A stretch of DNA of 64,000 nt from Chroococcidiopsis thermalis PCC 7203 (lineage in GTDB: Bacteria > Cyanobacteriota > Cyanobacteriia > Cyanobacteriales > Chroococcidiopsidaceae), in NCBI RefSeq assembly GCF_000317125.1, contig NC_019695.1, positions 1,042,336 to 1,106,335 on the forward strand, given 5' to 3'. This document shows positions 55,277 to 63,953 of this stretch, one piece after another. Below the pieces are notes generated by a model. The model was given only the letters and a program-made list of their open reading frames with translations. It did no database searches and was not told the origin of the DNA. The position numbers and the translations under genes were made by a program. Positions within the stretch are counted from its first letter, which is position 1; each line of letters starts with the position of its first letter.

Positions 55277-56671
55277 ATGTATACAGAAAAGGAGCTACTG
55301 AGTGAGGCGTGGACGAGATTAGAAGCATCGGTTTTAAAGTTTGAGAATGAACCAATTGGTACAGTAGCTGCTGCAATTGATAAAAGCACTCAACAATTCA
55401 ATTACGGGCATTGCTTTATTCGCGATTTTGTGCCTTCAGCCCTAGCATTTTTAACTAGAGGTCAGGGTGAAATTGTCGCCAATTTTTTACGACAAACCCT
55501 GAAGTTACAGATTAACGACAAAAATATCGATGAAGTTAGGGCGCATATGGATGGCGTAAGACCAGGTATGGGTCTAATGCCAGCAAGTTTTGAGATAGTC
55601 GAAGAAGAAGGAAAACAAGCTGTCAGAGCCGATTTCGGCGAACGGGCAATCGGTAGGGTTACACCTGTAGATTCTTGTTTGTGGTGGCTGATTTTACTAC
55701 GGATTTATCAAAGAGCTACAGGCGACCAAGAGTTAGTTCAAGAAGCAGGATTTCAGCGGGGAATTAGGTTAATTCTCAATCTCTACATGCTGAAGCAATT
55801 CGATATGTACCCGACGCTGTTAGTTCCCGAAGGGGCATTTATGATTGACCGTCGCATGGGAGTGTACGAGCGTCCGCTAGAAATTCAAGCTCTATTTTAC
55901 GCGGCTTTGCTAGCAGCAGATGAATTGCTGTTACCCAAAAATAAACAGGACATTCATACAGAAATCGAGCAGCGATTGGCAAGATTGAAAACGCACATTC
56001 GCGAACATTATTGGCTCGATTTAGAAAAAGTGAATGAAATTCATCGCTACGAAAACGAGCAATTTGGAGAAGAAATTTGCAACAAATTCAATATATATCC
56101 AGAGTCTTTGGAAGCCTGGGCGATTGATTGGGTTCCCAAAGAAGGAGGCTATCTCGCTGGGAATCTGGGACCAGGGCGGATGGATTTTCGCTTCTTTGCA
56201 ATTGGGAATTTGATGTCAGTTATTTGCTCGTTAGCAGATGAAGCGCAATCTCAAAAGATCATGAATCTGATCGGTAAACGATGGATCGATCTAGTTGGAA
56301 ATATGCCAATGAAGCTTTGTTTTCCTGCTATAGAAGACAAGGAATGGGAATTAATTACAGGTTGCGACCCAAAAAATGTGAGTTGGTCTTATCATAATGG
56401 CGGAAGTTGGCCCGTTCTGTTATGGTTTTTAGTCGCGGCAGCTTTAAAAGTGGGGAGAAAAAGTATTGCCGAACGGGGAATTAGAATTGCCGAAAAACGT
56501 TGGTGCGAGTATAAAGATAAAGATCGTTGGCCCGAATACTACGATGGCAGAAAAGGCAATTTAGTCGGCAAAAAGGCAATGCGCTATCAAACCTGGACGA
56601 TCGCCGCTTATATCGTCGCCAAAGACTTAATGGAGAACCCGCAGCATTTAGAATGGATTACATTTCAGTGA
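55277..56671 (+). CDS. GH100 neutral/alkaline invertase
   Basis: The 464-residue cytosolic enzyme cleaves sucrose to glucose and fructose. It has the (alpha/alpha)6-barrel signatures of cyanobacterial and plant A/N-invertases: CFIRDFVPSALAFLTRGQGE, GRVTPVDSCLWWLILLRIYQ with the catalytic acid Asp at about residue 132, AWAIDWVPKEGGYLAGNL, and RWPEYYDGRKGNLVGK with the second carboxylate. Sucrose is a common osmolyte and storage sugar in desiccation-tolerant cyanobacteria. Confidence 0.93.
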   Translation: MYTEKELLSEAWTRLEASVLKFENEPIGTVAAAIDKSTQQFNYGHCFIRDFVPSALAFLTRGQGEIVANFLRQTLKLQINDKNIDEVRAHMDGVRPGMGLMPASFEIVEEEGKQAVRADFGERAIGRVTPVDSCLWWLILLRIYQRATGDQELVQEAGFQRGIRLILNLYMLKQFDMYPTLLVPEGAFMIDRRMGVYERPLEIQALFYAALLAADELLLPKNKQDIHTEIEQRLARLKTHIREHYWLDLEKVNEIHRYENEQFGEEICNKFNIYPESLEAWAIDWVPKEGGYLAGNLGPGRMDFRFFAIGNLMSVICSLADEAQSQKIMNLIGKRWIDLVGNMPMKLCFPAIEDKEWELITGCDPKNVSWSYHNGGSWPVLLWFLVAAALKVGRKSIAERGIRIAEKRWCEYKDKDRWPEYYDGRKGNLVGKKAMRYQTWTIAAYIVAKDLMENPQHLEWITFQ

Positions 56672-56736
56672 ACAGCGGACAGTTATCAGTGGTAATTGGT
56701 AATCGATCGCTGGTCACTGATAACTGGTCGCTGATT

Positions 56737-57237
56737 TCAGCCTGTACGAAACTCGCCACCTCCTTGAATCAAATCTTCTGGTCTAATGTTGGAGAGAAAC
56801 TCTCGAAAAGCTTTCAGCTCAGCTTCATCTGCTTCGCGATCGACGGGAATTGAAGCATCAGCTACCACTTCCTCCATCACCCAGATCGGGCTATTCAGGC
56901 GTAGGGCGATCGCGATCGCATCGCTGGGACGAGCATCAATTTCTTTTTTGACCTCACCCTGGCGGGCGCACAAAACTGCGTAAAACGTCCCATCCTGAAT
57001 TGAATGAATGACGACTTTTTCCAAGGTCATACCCCAGACCTCTAGAATATTTACTATGAGGTCGTGAGTTAGAGGTCTGGGCGGTTTTTGATTTTCCAAA
57101 GCGCCAATAATCGCCTTTGCCTGATCTTGATTGATGTAGATGGGTAATGCTCTACGCTCTTTACCGTCTTTCAACAGCACGATTGGACTGCGGTTGACCG
57201 CATCTAAAGCAATGCCAGCGACTTTCATTTCGATCAT
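56737..57237 (-). CDS. Bifunctional nuclease family protein (DUF151)
   Basis: The 166-residue protein has the BFN domain: VAGIALDAVNRSPIVLLKDG, LPIYINQDQAKAIIGALE, and the conserved ARPSDAIAIALRLNSPIWVM. Plant and archaeal relatives have DNase/RNase activity; the domain is conserved in cyanobacteria with unknown role. Cytosolic. Confidence 0.92.
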   Translation of the reverse strand: MIEMKVAGIALDAVNRSPIVLLKDGKERRALPIYINQDQAKAIIGALENQKPPRPLTHDLIVNILEVWGMTLEKVVIHSIQDGTFYAVLCARQGEVKKEIDARPSDAIAIALRLNSPIWVMEEVVADASIPVDREADEAELKAFREFLSNIRPEDLIQGGGEFRTG

Positions 57238-57559
57238 TTGCGTAGCCTCTAAAACTCTCTAGGCAAAGGGTAATTGGTAGATGGGGTTGAAGGTGTTTGA
57301 TTCTGTATAGCAAAAATAAACATACTTTATAGCCTTACATAACAACTTTTCCGATCTGCTGTCAGCAAAGACAGAGAATTGCCCTTAGTTCTTTGCTGTA
57401 CGATAGCCTATCCTAAGTATGCCCTGATTGTAAGCTGAATTTATGGATTTAGCGTGAGTAAATTTTGCCAGAATCAGTTGTCTAAATTGCATCCAAGACC
57501 GCTCGGATGAGACAAACTAGCTAAACTGGGCAAAATTATCGATTTTTGGGAGAAAAACT
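57238..57559. other. Region before ribE, no feature found
   Basis: Divergent between the DUF151 gene and ribE. I looked for an FMN riboswitch (GGGGUGAAAUUCCC-like core) and do not see one. No repeat or clear promoter was found. Confidence 0.5.
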
Positions 57560-58222
57560 GTGTTTACGGGATTAGTACAAGCTTTGGGTCAAATTCGAGC
57601 GCTAGACAACTATTATTATCAAATTACTTGCTCTAGCGACCAGAAAAATTTAATTTTGCCAGATCTCGCGCTCGGGGATAGCGTTGCGGTGGATGGAGTT
57701 TGCCTCACGGTCATGGAGATTCTACCCCAAGGATTTATCGCCGCAGCCTCGCCGGAAACCCTCCGCCGTACTACCCTGGGACAGCGCGAAGCTGATGCAG
57801 GATATGTCAATCTAGAAACCTCTTTGCGTGTCGGTGGTAAAGTGGGAGGTCATTTTGTCATGGGACACGTAGATGGAACGGGGTGCTTGGAAACGGTAGA
57901 AGACACAGCTACCTCATGGGAAATGAGCTTTACTGCAACAGAAGCGATCGCCCGCTACATCGTTCCCAAAGGCAGTATTGCCATCAACGGTGTTAGCCTT
58001 ACCATTGCCGATCTCGACCCTACCAGAAATTGGTTTAAAGTCGCCGTCATTCCCCATACCTACGATTGCACTAATTTACGCGATCTCCGCCCTGGTAGTC
58101 TAGTTAATTTAGAAGCTGATATTTTAGGCAAATATGTCGAAAAACTGCTGAATTACAACTCTCCTCATCAAGCCAGAGAAGAGTTATCGCCAGCATTTTT
58201 AGTAGAACACGGGTATCTATGA
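57560..58222 (+). CDS. ribE: Riboflavin synthase, alpha chain
   Basis: It dismutates two lumazines to riboflavin. The 220-residue protein starts with GTG and the invariant MFTGLV; it has two homologous lumazine-binding halves (LALGDSVAVDGVCLTVMEIL and KGSIAINGVSLTIADLDP), with GKVGGHFVMGHVDGTG between them and HTYDCTNL near the end, as in bacterial RibE/RibC. Cytosolic homotrimer. Confidence 0.96.
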   Translation: MFTGLVQALGQIRALDNYYYQITCSSDQKNLILPDLALGDSVAVDGVCLTVMEILPQGFIAAASPETLRRTTLGQREADAGYVNLETSLRVGGKVGGHFVMGHVDGTGCLETVEDTATSWEMSFTATEAIARYIVPKGSIAINGVSLTIADLDPTRNWFKVAVIPHTYDCTNLRDLRPGSLVNLEADILGKYVEKLLNYNSPHQAREELSPAFLVEHGYL

Positions 58223-58310
58223 GGGGCGAGGAGCGAGGGAATAAGAGAGTGATGCCTGGTGGGTGAAATACCTACGTCTTAAAACTTACGGCTTCTCCCT
58301 TGTCTTTTCC

Positions 58311-59591
58311 CTAACCCCTCACTCCTAACTCCTCGCTCTTACTTACAGCGTTGCGATCGCCACGAAGTGCATTAACTAGCTGGACTACGGCAGATTCTAA
58401 TTCTGCACCAGGATCGCGGGCAACTAAGCTATCCAAATCGACTTGCTTAATTTCAAAGTTGAATTGAGTACTGCTGGCGCTGGCGACGATCGCTTCGCGA
58501 ACAGTGGCGGGCATCGCCGTTTCGTGACGATCTGGTTGGGAGTTGGCTAAGCGGATAGCTTTATCTAATCGTGCTAGCCCAGTCTTCAAGTATGCTTCAG
58601 GGTTGGCAACAATCCAACCGTTGGCAGTTAACTGTCGGGTCTCGAAGTGGAGGTGAGGACCTGTGGAATTACCCGTACTGCCAACCCGCCCGATGACAGT
58701 TCCCTGCGGAATTGTTTCTCCTGGGGAGACAAAAATTTCAGATAAATGACCGTAAAGAGTTTGGAGCGTATTTTTGTTGTGGTTGAGAACGACAGTTAAA
58801 CCGTAGCCACCGACATAATCGGCAACTTCTACCGTACCTGGATAAGCCGCTAACACTGGCGTTCCCAGGGGCGCACCTATATCTGTACCAGAGTGAAAGC
58901 TGAAATCACCAAACAGAGGATGGACGCGCCAGCCAAAAACTGAGGTGACGGGAGAGGGAACTGTTAGTGGAAACATGAAATTGCCCTGTCCTTTGGCTTC
59001 GGGATCGCGGTATTGATAGCTGAGAACGCTACGCTGGGTTTTCAAGTTGGTCGCCACGCGAAAGCCTTCAGCAGTGATATCGATCGGTCCCAGCTGAATT
59101 GGTCTGATGCCGTTGGCAACCGAGTGGCGATCGAGCGGGGCGACGCTTCTACCAAAGTTTCTAGAACGAGCTAGTTGTCTCATCCGCTGTTGGCGGAGGC
59201 TGGGACGACAAAGGCTACTCAAACCAGGTCTAGCAACAGCCCGACAACCGGAGATTCTGGATTTTAATACTATTGAGCTTGGTGCTTCGTAGCCAGTGGT
59301 AGCACCGAGGCTGTATCCTGTGGGGTCGATGTACGCACCACTAGGATCTGGAGCAGGACGATCGGGCAAGTTAGCCGATCGCCTGACAGGTGAAGTGTCT
59401 AGCTGTTGTCTCAGTTTTTGCCATCTCTCCGGTTTTACCGATTTTGAATTGACTTGTAGGCTGGGGCTGGGAGAGGCATCGAATGAATTGTCGATCGCGG
59501 CTTCTGACTGAGCTAAGACTAAGTTGCCACCAAGCAAGCTAGAAATACTAATAAAACCGATCAGAAATATATGTTTGGAGTTAGTAGGCAT
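58311..59591 (-). CDS. M23-family (LytM) peptidase, exported
   Basis: The 426-residue protein has a signal peptide (IGFISISSLLGGNLVLAQ), a disordered Ser/Pro/Arg-rich region, and an M23 domain at about 225-330: FHSGTDIGAPLGTPVLAAYP (first zinc His/Asp), YGHLSEIFVSPGETI and GPHLHFETRQL (HLH zinc motif). It would cut or bind peptidoglycan cross-links. The C-terminal residues SEELGVRG and the stop are encoded by a CTCCTAACTCC-type repeat. Confidence 0.93.
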   Translation of the reverse strand: MPTNSKHIFLIGFISISSLLGGNLVLAQSEAAIDNSFDASPSPSLQVNSKSVKPERWQKLRQQLDTSPVRRSANLPDRPAPDPSGAYIDPTGYSLGATTGYEAPSSIVLKSRISGCRAVARPGLSSLCRPSLRQQRMRQLARSRNFGRSVAPLDRHSVANGIRPIQLGPIDITAEGFRVATNLKTQRSVLSYQYRDPEAKGQGNFMFPLTVPSPVTSVFGWRVHPLFGDFSFHSGTDIGAPLGTPVLAAYPGTVEVADYVGGYGLTVVLNHNKNTLQTLYGHLSEIFVSPGETIPQGTVIGRVGSTGNSTGPHLHFETRQLTANGWIVANPEAYLKTGLARLDKAIRLANSQPDRHETAMPATVREAIVASASSTQFNFEIKQVDLDSLVARDPGAELESAVVQLVNALRGDRNAVSKSEELGVRG

Positions 59592-59781
59592 AATAACTGG
59601 TAATTAGTAGTTAGTCATTTGTTATTTGTCATTTGTTATTTGTCATTGGTAAGTTGTAAGTTCCTTCTTACTCCCTACTCCCTTGCTCCGCCAATATACT
59701 GACAACTGACGATCGCTGCTCCCTGCTCGTCCCTGCTATTTCCTTACGATACAAACGAAATATTTATGCTTTGTCAAACAA

Positions 59782-60603
59782 TTAGCCATCATAACCCAGA
59801 CTCACAGCACCAGGGGGGAGACAAATTTCTGAATTGGGGCTGAAATTGTATGATTGAGAGTCAAGCCTGACTCGTAGTTCGCCGCGATCGCTAATACCAA
59901 CTACAACGCCGTTTTGTCCTTCTACGGTGAGGCGCTGTCCCATATTTATAAATAGTTTGTGGTAAGACGGCAGAAGAGTATCGATTCCCCCTGGGGAGCA
60001 AAACTTGTAACCTGAAATTGTGCCTTGTAGTGTCACAGCCGCTAATGTTTCTAAGCAGTCAATTGCAGCCAAAGGTTGTTGAGATAAGAAAGATTGCAAA
60101 CCGATCCCTGTAGCTGGGACAGGGTTAGCCCAGTTAATCCCGACTCCGACTACAGCATGAATAATTTTTTCATGTCGCACTTTTGTTTCTGTCAGAATTC
60201 CACCCAGTTTACGTCCTAGCAAAATTAGGTCGTTGTGCCATTTCAATTTTACCGGAACACCGCGATCGCCCAAAGCCGTTGCAATGCCCCAAGCAGTTGC
60301 TAAAGTCAACTGATAGCCGCAGTTGACTGGTAAGTTTGGCTCTAGGACTACAGATAAATATAAACCTCCTGCTGGCGAAGCCCACTGTCGTCCCCATTGT
60401 CCCCGTCCAGCTGTTTGTCGTTCGGCAATGATGACCGTTCCTGGTTTTGCCCCCTGCGCGATCGCATTCCAGGCTTTCTGGTTGGTCGAGGGTAGACTCT
60501 CGTAAACTTCTACAGCAAAATCCGCTTCTGCTACCATTGGAGCAAGAATTGCTAATAGCTTTTGTCGGTCTAGTGTCACGCTGGCAAGTGCAAACTGTGT
60601 CAA
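59782..60603 (-). CDS. birA: Biotin-[acetyl-CoA carboxylase] ligase
   Basis: It attaches biotin to BCCP. The 273-residue protein has the ligase core without N-terminal HTH: ESLPSTNQKAW, the biotinyl-AMP loop AERQTAGRGQWGRQWASPAG, KLKWHNDLILLGRKLGGIL and GVGINWANP, plus the C-terminal SH3-like domain (GQRLTVEGQNGVVVGISDRG). No ATG is available: TTG at 60603 or GTG at 60579 (eight codons later) is the start. Divergent from pgeF. Confidence 0.93.
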   Translation of the reverse strand: MTQFALASVTLDRQKLLAILAPMVAEADFAVEVYESLPSTNQKAWNAIAQGAKPGTVIIAERQTAGRGQWGRQWASPAGGLYLSVVLEPNLPVNCGYQLTLATAWGIATALGDRGVPVKLKWHNDLILLGRKLGGILTETKVRHEKIIHAVVGVGINWANPVPATGIGLQSFLSQQPLAAIDCLETLAAVTLQGTISGYKFCSPGGIDTLLPSYHKLFINMGQRLTVEGQNGVVVGISDRGELRVRLDSQSYNFSPNSEICLPPGAVSLGYDG

Positions 60604-60725
60604 TTAAGTTAGCATTAATTTGCTGAAAATAAACCTGTCATGCTGTGCTTTTACATTAGATGGCAGCTTGGCTAATTTAGTTTCATTTTGTTGGTTAATT
60701 GTTTGCTAATTTTTAGATTTAATCC

Positions 60726-61610
60726 ATGCATACTTGGGATTGGCGCGGTTGCGAAGGTTTTCTCTATCTATCCTGTAGCTTGTTAGAAGCATTTCCCCAC
60801 GGTTTTTTTACGCGACATTTTCATCCTCATGCTCCCCATGACTTGACCTCAGCTTTACACCCAGAAGCCGAGGCTTATCGCGTCAAGCAGGTACATGGGA
60901 ATGTTGTCGTCACTCCATCTGAAGTGAGGAGCGAGGAGCGAGGAGCGAGGAGCGAGGGGAAGAAGAGAGCTAAGGGGGTTGAGGGAGCCAAGGAAGAATT
61001 TTCAATCCAAAATCCAAAATCCAAAATCCAAAATTCTGCCTCACTCCTCGCTCCTCACTCCTCGCTCCTAGTTGAGGCAGATGGATTGCTCACAGAACAG
61101 CCGCTACAGGCAGTTTGGGTAGCGAGTGCCGATTGTACGCCTGTATTAATTGCCGATCGCCATACCGGACAAGTTGCAGCCGTTCATGCAGGCTGGCGGG
61201 GAACGGCGATGAAAATTGTGCCGCAAGCGATTGCGCGTTTGCAAGCACAAGGTAGCAAAATTCAAGATTTGCGCGTCGCTTTGGGTCCTGCGATCGCGGG
61301 GAGTGTCTATCAGGTTTCCCGACAGGTAGCAGCTGAAGTTGGAGCTAGCATTACTGCAACTGATGCCACAACCGAAATTCTCGACTGTTTAGCTGAAATA
61401 CCCAACTCTCCTCTATTTCCCGATTCTCACCCAGAAAGAGTCCGGTTGGATATCCGGCGGGTTATTACCTTGCAATTAGAGCAATTGGGTATTAGTCCCG
61501 AACAAGTGGCGATCGCTCCTCACTGTACCTACCAAGAACCAGAACGTTTCTTTTCCTATCGTCGCGACAAACAGAAAAAAGTTCAATGGTCGGGAATTAT
61601 TAGTCAATAA
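60726..61610 (+). CDS. pgeF: Purine nucleoside phosphorylase/laccase-domain protein (YfiH/PgeF) with repeat insertion
   Basis: Members of this family (YfiH/LACC1) act on purine nucleosides and were earlier called polyphenol oxidases; PgeF also removes wrongly incorporated L-Ser in peptidoglycan precursors. The 294-residue protein has GFFTRHFHPHAPHDLTSAL, VKQVHGNVVV, ADCTPVLIADRHTGQVAAVH (catalytic Cys and His), AGWRGTAMKIV and APHCTYQEPERFFSYRRD. About 50 residues between VVVTPSE and VEADGLL (about 67-116) are foreign: three different tandem repeats (GAGCGAG, TCCAAAA, CTCCTCG types) in frame. Without them the length would be the family norm (about 245-260). Confidence 0.92.
   Translation: MHTWDWRGCEGFLYLSCSLLEAFPHGFFTRHFHPHAPHDLTSALHPEAEAYRVKQVHGNVVVTPSEVRSEERGARSEGKKRAKGVEGAKEEFSIQNPKSKIQNSASLLAPHSSLLVEADGLLTEQPLQAVWVASADCTPVLIADRHTGQVAAVHAGWRGTAMKIVPQAIARLQAQGSKIQDLRVALGPAIAGSVYQVSRQVAAEVGASITATDATTEILDCLAEIPNSPLFPDSHPERVRLDIRRVITLQLEQLGISPEQVAIAPHCTYQEPERFFSYRRDKQKKVQWSGIISQ
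60922..61071. repeat. Composite repeat insertion inside pgeF
   Basis: GAGGAGCGAG units (60925-60958), a spacer, four AATCCAAA units (61004-61035), and CTCCTCGCTCCTCA units (61042-61068). The outer arrays are complementary to each other, so the insert is a large inverted repeat of about 150 bp. Divisible by three. Confidence 0.88.
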
Positions 61611-61615
61611 ACATT

Positions 61616-61680
61616 GGTAATGGGTAGTTGGTAATTGGTAATGGGTAATTGGTAATGGATGTTAATTGTTGGGTATTAGT
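61616..61680. repeat. Tandem GGTAATG/GTAATTG heptamer array
   Basis: Heptamer units of the TGGTAAT type directly after the pgeF stop codon, continuing as TTGGGTATTAGTTGTTG. Confidence 0.8.
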
Positions 61681-61695
61681 TGTTGACTTAGCTAC

Positions 61696-61798
61696 TATAG
61701 CAATCCTAGATGAATCGTGAAATTAATTGCTCGTGTAGAGACGTTACATGTAACGTCTCTACACTGGACACGTTTACAAATCAACTTGAATTGCTATA
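61696..61798. mobile_element. MITE-like element with TATAGCAAT(C/T)C termini and GTAGAGACGTTACATG core
   Basis: The left end TATAGCAATCCTAGATGAAT and right end (complement TATAGCAATTCAAGTTGATT) enclose a perfect 32-bp palindrome at 61733-61764, the same as the one upstream of ndhH. Confidence 0.65.
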
Positions 61799-61811
61799 TT
61801 CACTACTCACT

Positions 61812-61985
61812 TTAATAAGCTAATCCACGATATTTTAATTGTTGAGTAGGTTGTGGGGCGATCGCTTGTGTGGTTGGACGAGAACCGAAGCTGACACCTC
61901 GATATTTTCCTGCTACTTGCTTAGTCACTACTTGAGCTGATTGATTAGATTTGGGGTAAGCTAAACCACGATAAGAAAGCTGCAT
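61812..61985 (-). CDS. DUF4278-type small protein with YRG motifs
   Basis: From ATG 61985 the product has 57 residues, preceded by AAGGAG eight bases upstream, which decides this start against a longer reading. It holds three copies of a short motif: MQLSYRGLAY at the start, GKYRGVSFG in the middle and LKYRGLAY at the end, with a basic Gln/Pro-rich spacer. DUF4278 proteins of this kind are numerous in cyanobacteria and of unknown function. Confidence 0.85.
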   Translation of the reverse strand: MQLSYRGLAYPKSNQSAQVVTKQVAGKYRGVSFGSRPTTQAIAPQPTQQLKYRGLAY

Positions 61986-62688
61986 TTGTTGTTTCTCCTT
62001 TAGGTAATATGTGTTTGATGAACGTGTAAATAAAATAAATTTGAACGTGGTAGATTCCTTACTAAAGTTAATTTCCAGAAAGATTCTGAACGCGATATAA
62101 ATACTGAGGAATTGCAAGACATTCAGTGAAAAGAATTACCGTTGTCCTACTCTTAACTACCTCTCGATAATTCTGAATTTCGGATTTGGAATTCTGAATT
62201 TTTGTGACTAGCTGCAAGTTGAAAGCGCCAATTCATTGCCCGTGGCTACACGTACTCTGGGAAAGGTTGCAGCGTGGGTTCAAACTTTTTGTCCAGGAGG
62301 ATGAAACCGCCAGTTTAAAGCGTGGGGTTTGATGTAGGGTTGGATAGCAGCAGGTGTATAATTGTTGATTTGAGCGCGGTAGATGAGAAACACTCTGTTA
62401 CCGATTTCTATCTCTTACGCGCAGCTTGATGTTTATCCTCGGGTTTGTCAGCAGATAGCCTGCCTGTATTTCATACAGTCCGACACGAGAGATCTGCTGA
62501 GGAATGTCACGAATTACGCTCCACAAAACCGTTACATTGGTCAATAGCTGCGAATTCTATTTGCCTGCTGCAAGCTCTAGCACTGCATAACGTGTCACTG
62601 GCATTACTACATTACGTGTCAATGGTGGCACTGCATTATGTGGCAAAATTAAAGACGGTGTTAAGAAAAAACTTTAATAGGTAATCCC
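61986..62688. other. Long region before chlI, no confident gene
   Basis: About 700 bp. Purine-rich and hairpin-prone segments around 62200-62345 could encode a small RNA, and TATAAT at 62357-62362 could be a -10 element (no good -35 at 16-18 bases). Around 62575-62645 direct repeats of the type CATTACGTGTCA / CATTATGTGGCA occur shortly before chlI. An open frame at 62445-62684 has odd, repeat-like composition and I do not call it. Confidence 0.45.
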
Positions 62689-63813
62689 GTGACAACTGCT
62701 ACCGCTGCTCGTCGTGTCGTGTTTCCTTTCACCGCTATTGTGGGTCAGGACGAAATGAAACTCGCCCTTTTACTCAACATTATTGACCCGAAAATTGGCG
62801 GGGTAATGATCATGGGCGATCGCGGTACTGGCAAATCCACCACGATCCGCGCTTTAGCTGACTTATTACCAGAGATTGAAGTTGTAGCGGACGATCCGTT
62901 CAACAGCCATCCTAGCGATCCCGATCTGATGGGCGATGCAGCACGGCAACTGTTAGAACAAGGTGCAGAAATTCCCATCGCCAAGAAAAAAATTACTATG
63001 GTCGATCTGCCCCTGGGAGCTACAGAAGACCGAGTTTGCGGCACGATTGATATTGAGAAAGCTTTATCTGAAGGTGTCAAAGCTTTTGAACCAGGACTGT
63101 TGGCAAAGGCAAATCGCGGTATCCTCTACGTCGATGAAGTTAACCTACTTGACGATCACCTTGTAGACGTATTGCTAGACTCCGCCGCCAGTGGTTGGAA
63201 TACTGTAGAACGGGAAGGCATTTCGATCCGTCACCCCGCCCGTTTCGTTCTCGTTGGTTCTGGCAACCCAGAAGAAGGTGAATTGCGCCCTCAACTACTC
63301 GATCGCTTCGGAATGCACGCAGAAATTCATACTGTAAAAGAACCAGCCTTGCGGGTACAAATTGTGGAACAAAGGTCGGATTTCGACCAAAACCCACTGC
63401 AATTTTCTGACAAATATCAGCCACAGCAACAAGCTTTACAACAACAGCTGATTAAGGCTCAAGAGTTGTTACCTTCAGTACAAATGGATTACGATCTGCG
63501 GGTAAAAATTTCTGAAGTTTGCTCCGAACTTGATGTTGATGGCTTGCGGGGTGACATTGTAACCAACCGCGCAGCTAAAGCGATCGCGGCGTTTGAAGGT
63601 CGTACTGAAGTCACAGTAGATGATATTCGTCGTGTCATTACTCTATGCCTGCGTCACAGACTGCGGAAAGACCCCTTAGAGGCGATCGATTCTGGTTACA
63701 AAGTAGACAAGGCATTTAGCCGCGTGTTTGGCATTGAACCAGCGACGGATGAAATGTCAGAAAAAACAGCGCAAGCTAATGGTATTGGACAAGCAGGCGG
63801 ACGCTATCGCTAG
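62689..63813 (+). CDS. chlI: Magnesium chelatase ATPase subunit I
   Basis: ChlI is the AAA+ motor of Mg-chelatase, which inserts Mg2+ into protoporphyrin IX in chlorophyll synthesis. The 374-residue protein starts with GTG; it has the N-terminal [19 protein letters not shown], Walker [10 protein letters not shown], Walker [21 protein letters not shown], the sensor region [20 protein letters not shown] with the Arg finger, and the C-terminal helical lid. Cytosolic/stromal hexamer. Confidence 0.98.
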   Translation: MTTATAARRVVFPFTAIVGQDEMKLALLLNIIDPKIGGVMIMGDRGTGKSTTIRALADLLPEIEVVADDPFNSHPSDPDLMGDAARQLLEQGAEIPIAKKKITMVDLPLGATEDRVCGTIDIEKALSEGVKAFEPGLLAKANRGILYVDEVNLLDDHLVDVLLDSAASGWNTVEREGISIRHPARFVLVGSGNPEEGELRPQLLDRFGMHAEIHTVKEPALRVQIVEQRSDFDQNPLQFSDKYQPQQQALQQQLIKAQELLPSVQMDYDLRVKISEVCSELDVDGLRGDIVTNRAAKAIAAFEGRTEVTVDDIRRVITLCLRHRLRKDPLEAIDSGYKVDKAFSRVFGIEPATDEMSEKTAQANGIGQAGGRYR

Positions 63814-63856
63814 CCTTAAATTATTCATGTTTGAGCATTTTGACTTTTGTACGGGC

Positions 63857-63950
63857 GGGTTTGAACCGCAGAATTACTTGTTCTAGAACAGGTCTGCCTA
63901 AAAAAACCGCCCCTACGACTTTTGAACTTTGACTTTTGACTTTTGACTTG
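63857..63950. repeat. GTACGGGCGGGTTT...AAACCGCCCCTAC element and AACTTTTGACTTTTG array
   Basis: Inverted ends GTACGGGCGGGTTTGAACC and AAAAACCGCCCCTAC (63857-63916) are followed by TTTTGAC heptamers to about 63950. Confidence 0.75.
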
Positions 63951-63953
63951 CCT

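Noticed and set aside
55279-55284. GTATAC half-site at the start of the invertase gene
   Set aside because: The second half (AGAAAA) does not match, and it lies in coding sequence.
57238-57559. FMN riboswitch before ribE
   Set aside because: The conserved core sequences of the RFN element were not found.
62445-62684. Open frame of 79 codons before chlI
   Set aside because: No RBS, repeat-like composition (LALLHYVSMVALHYV), and it overlaps the probable chlI leader.
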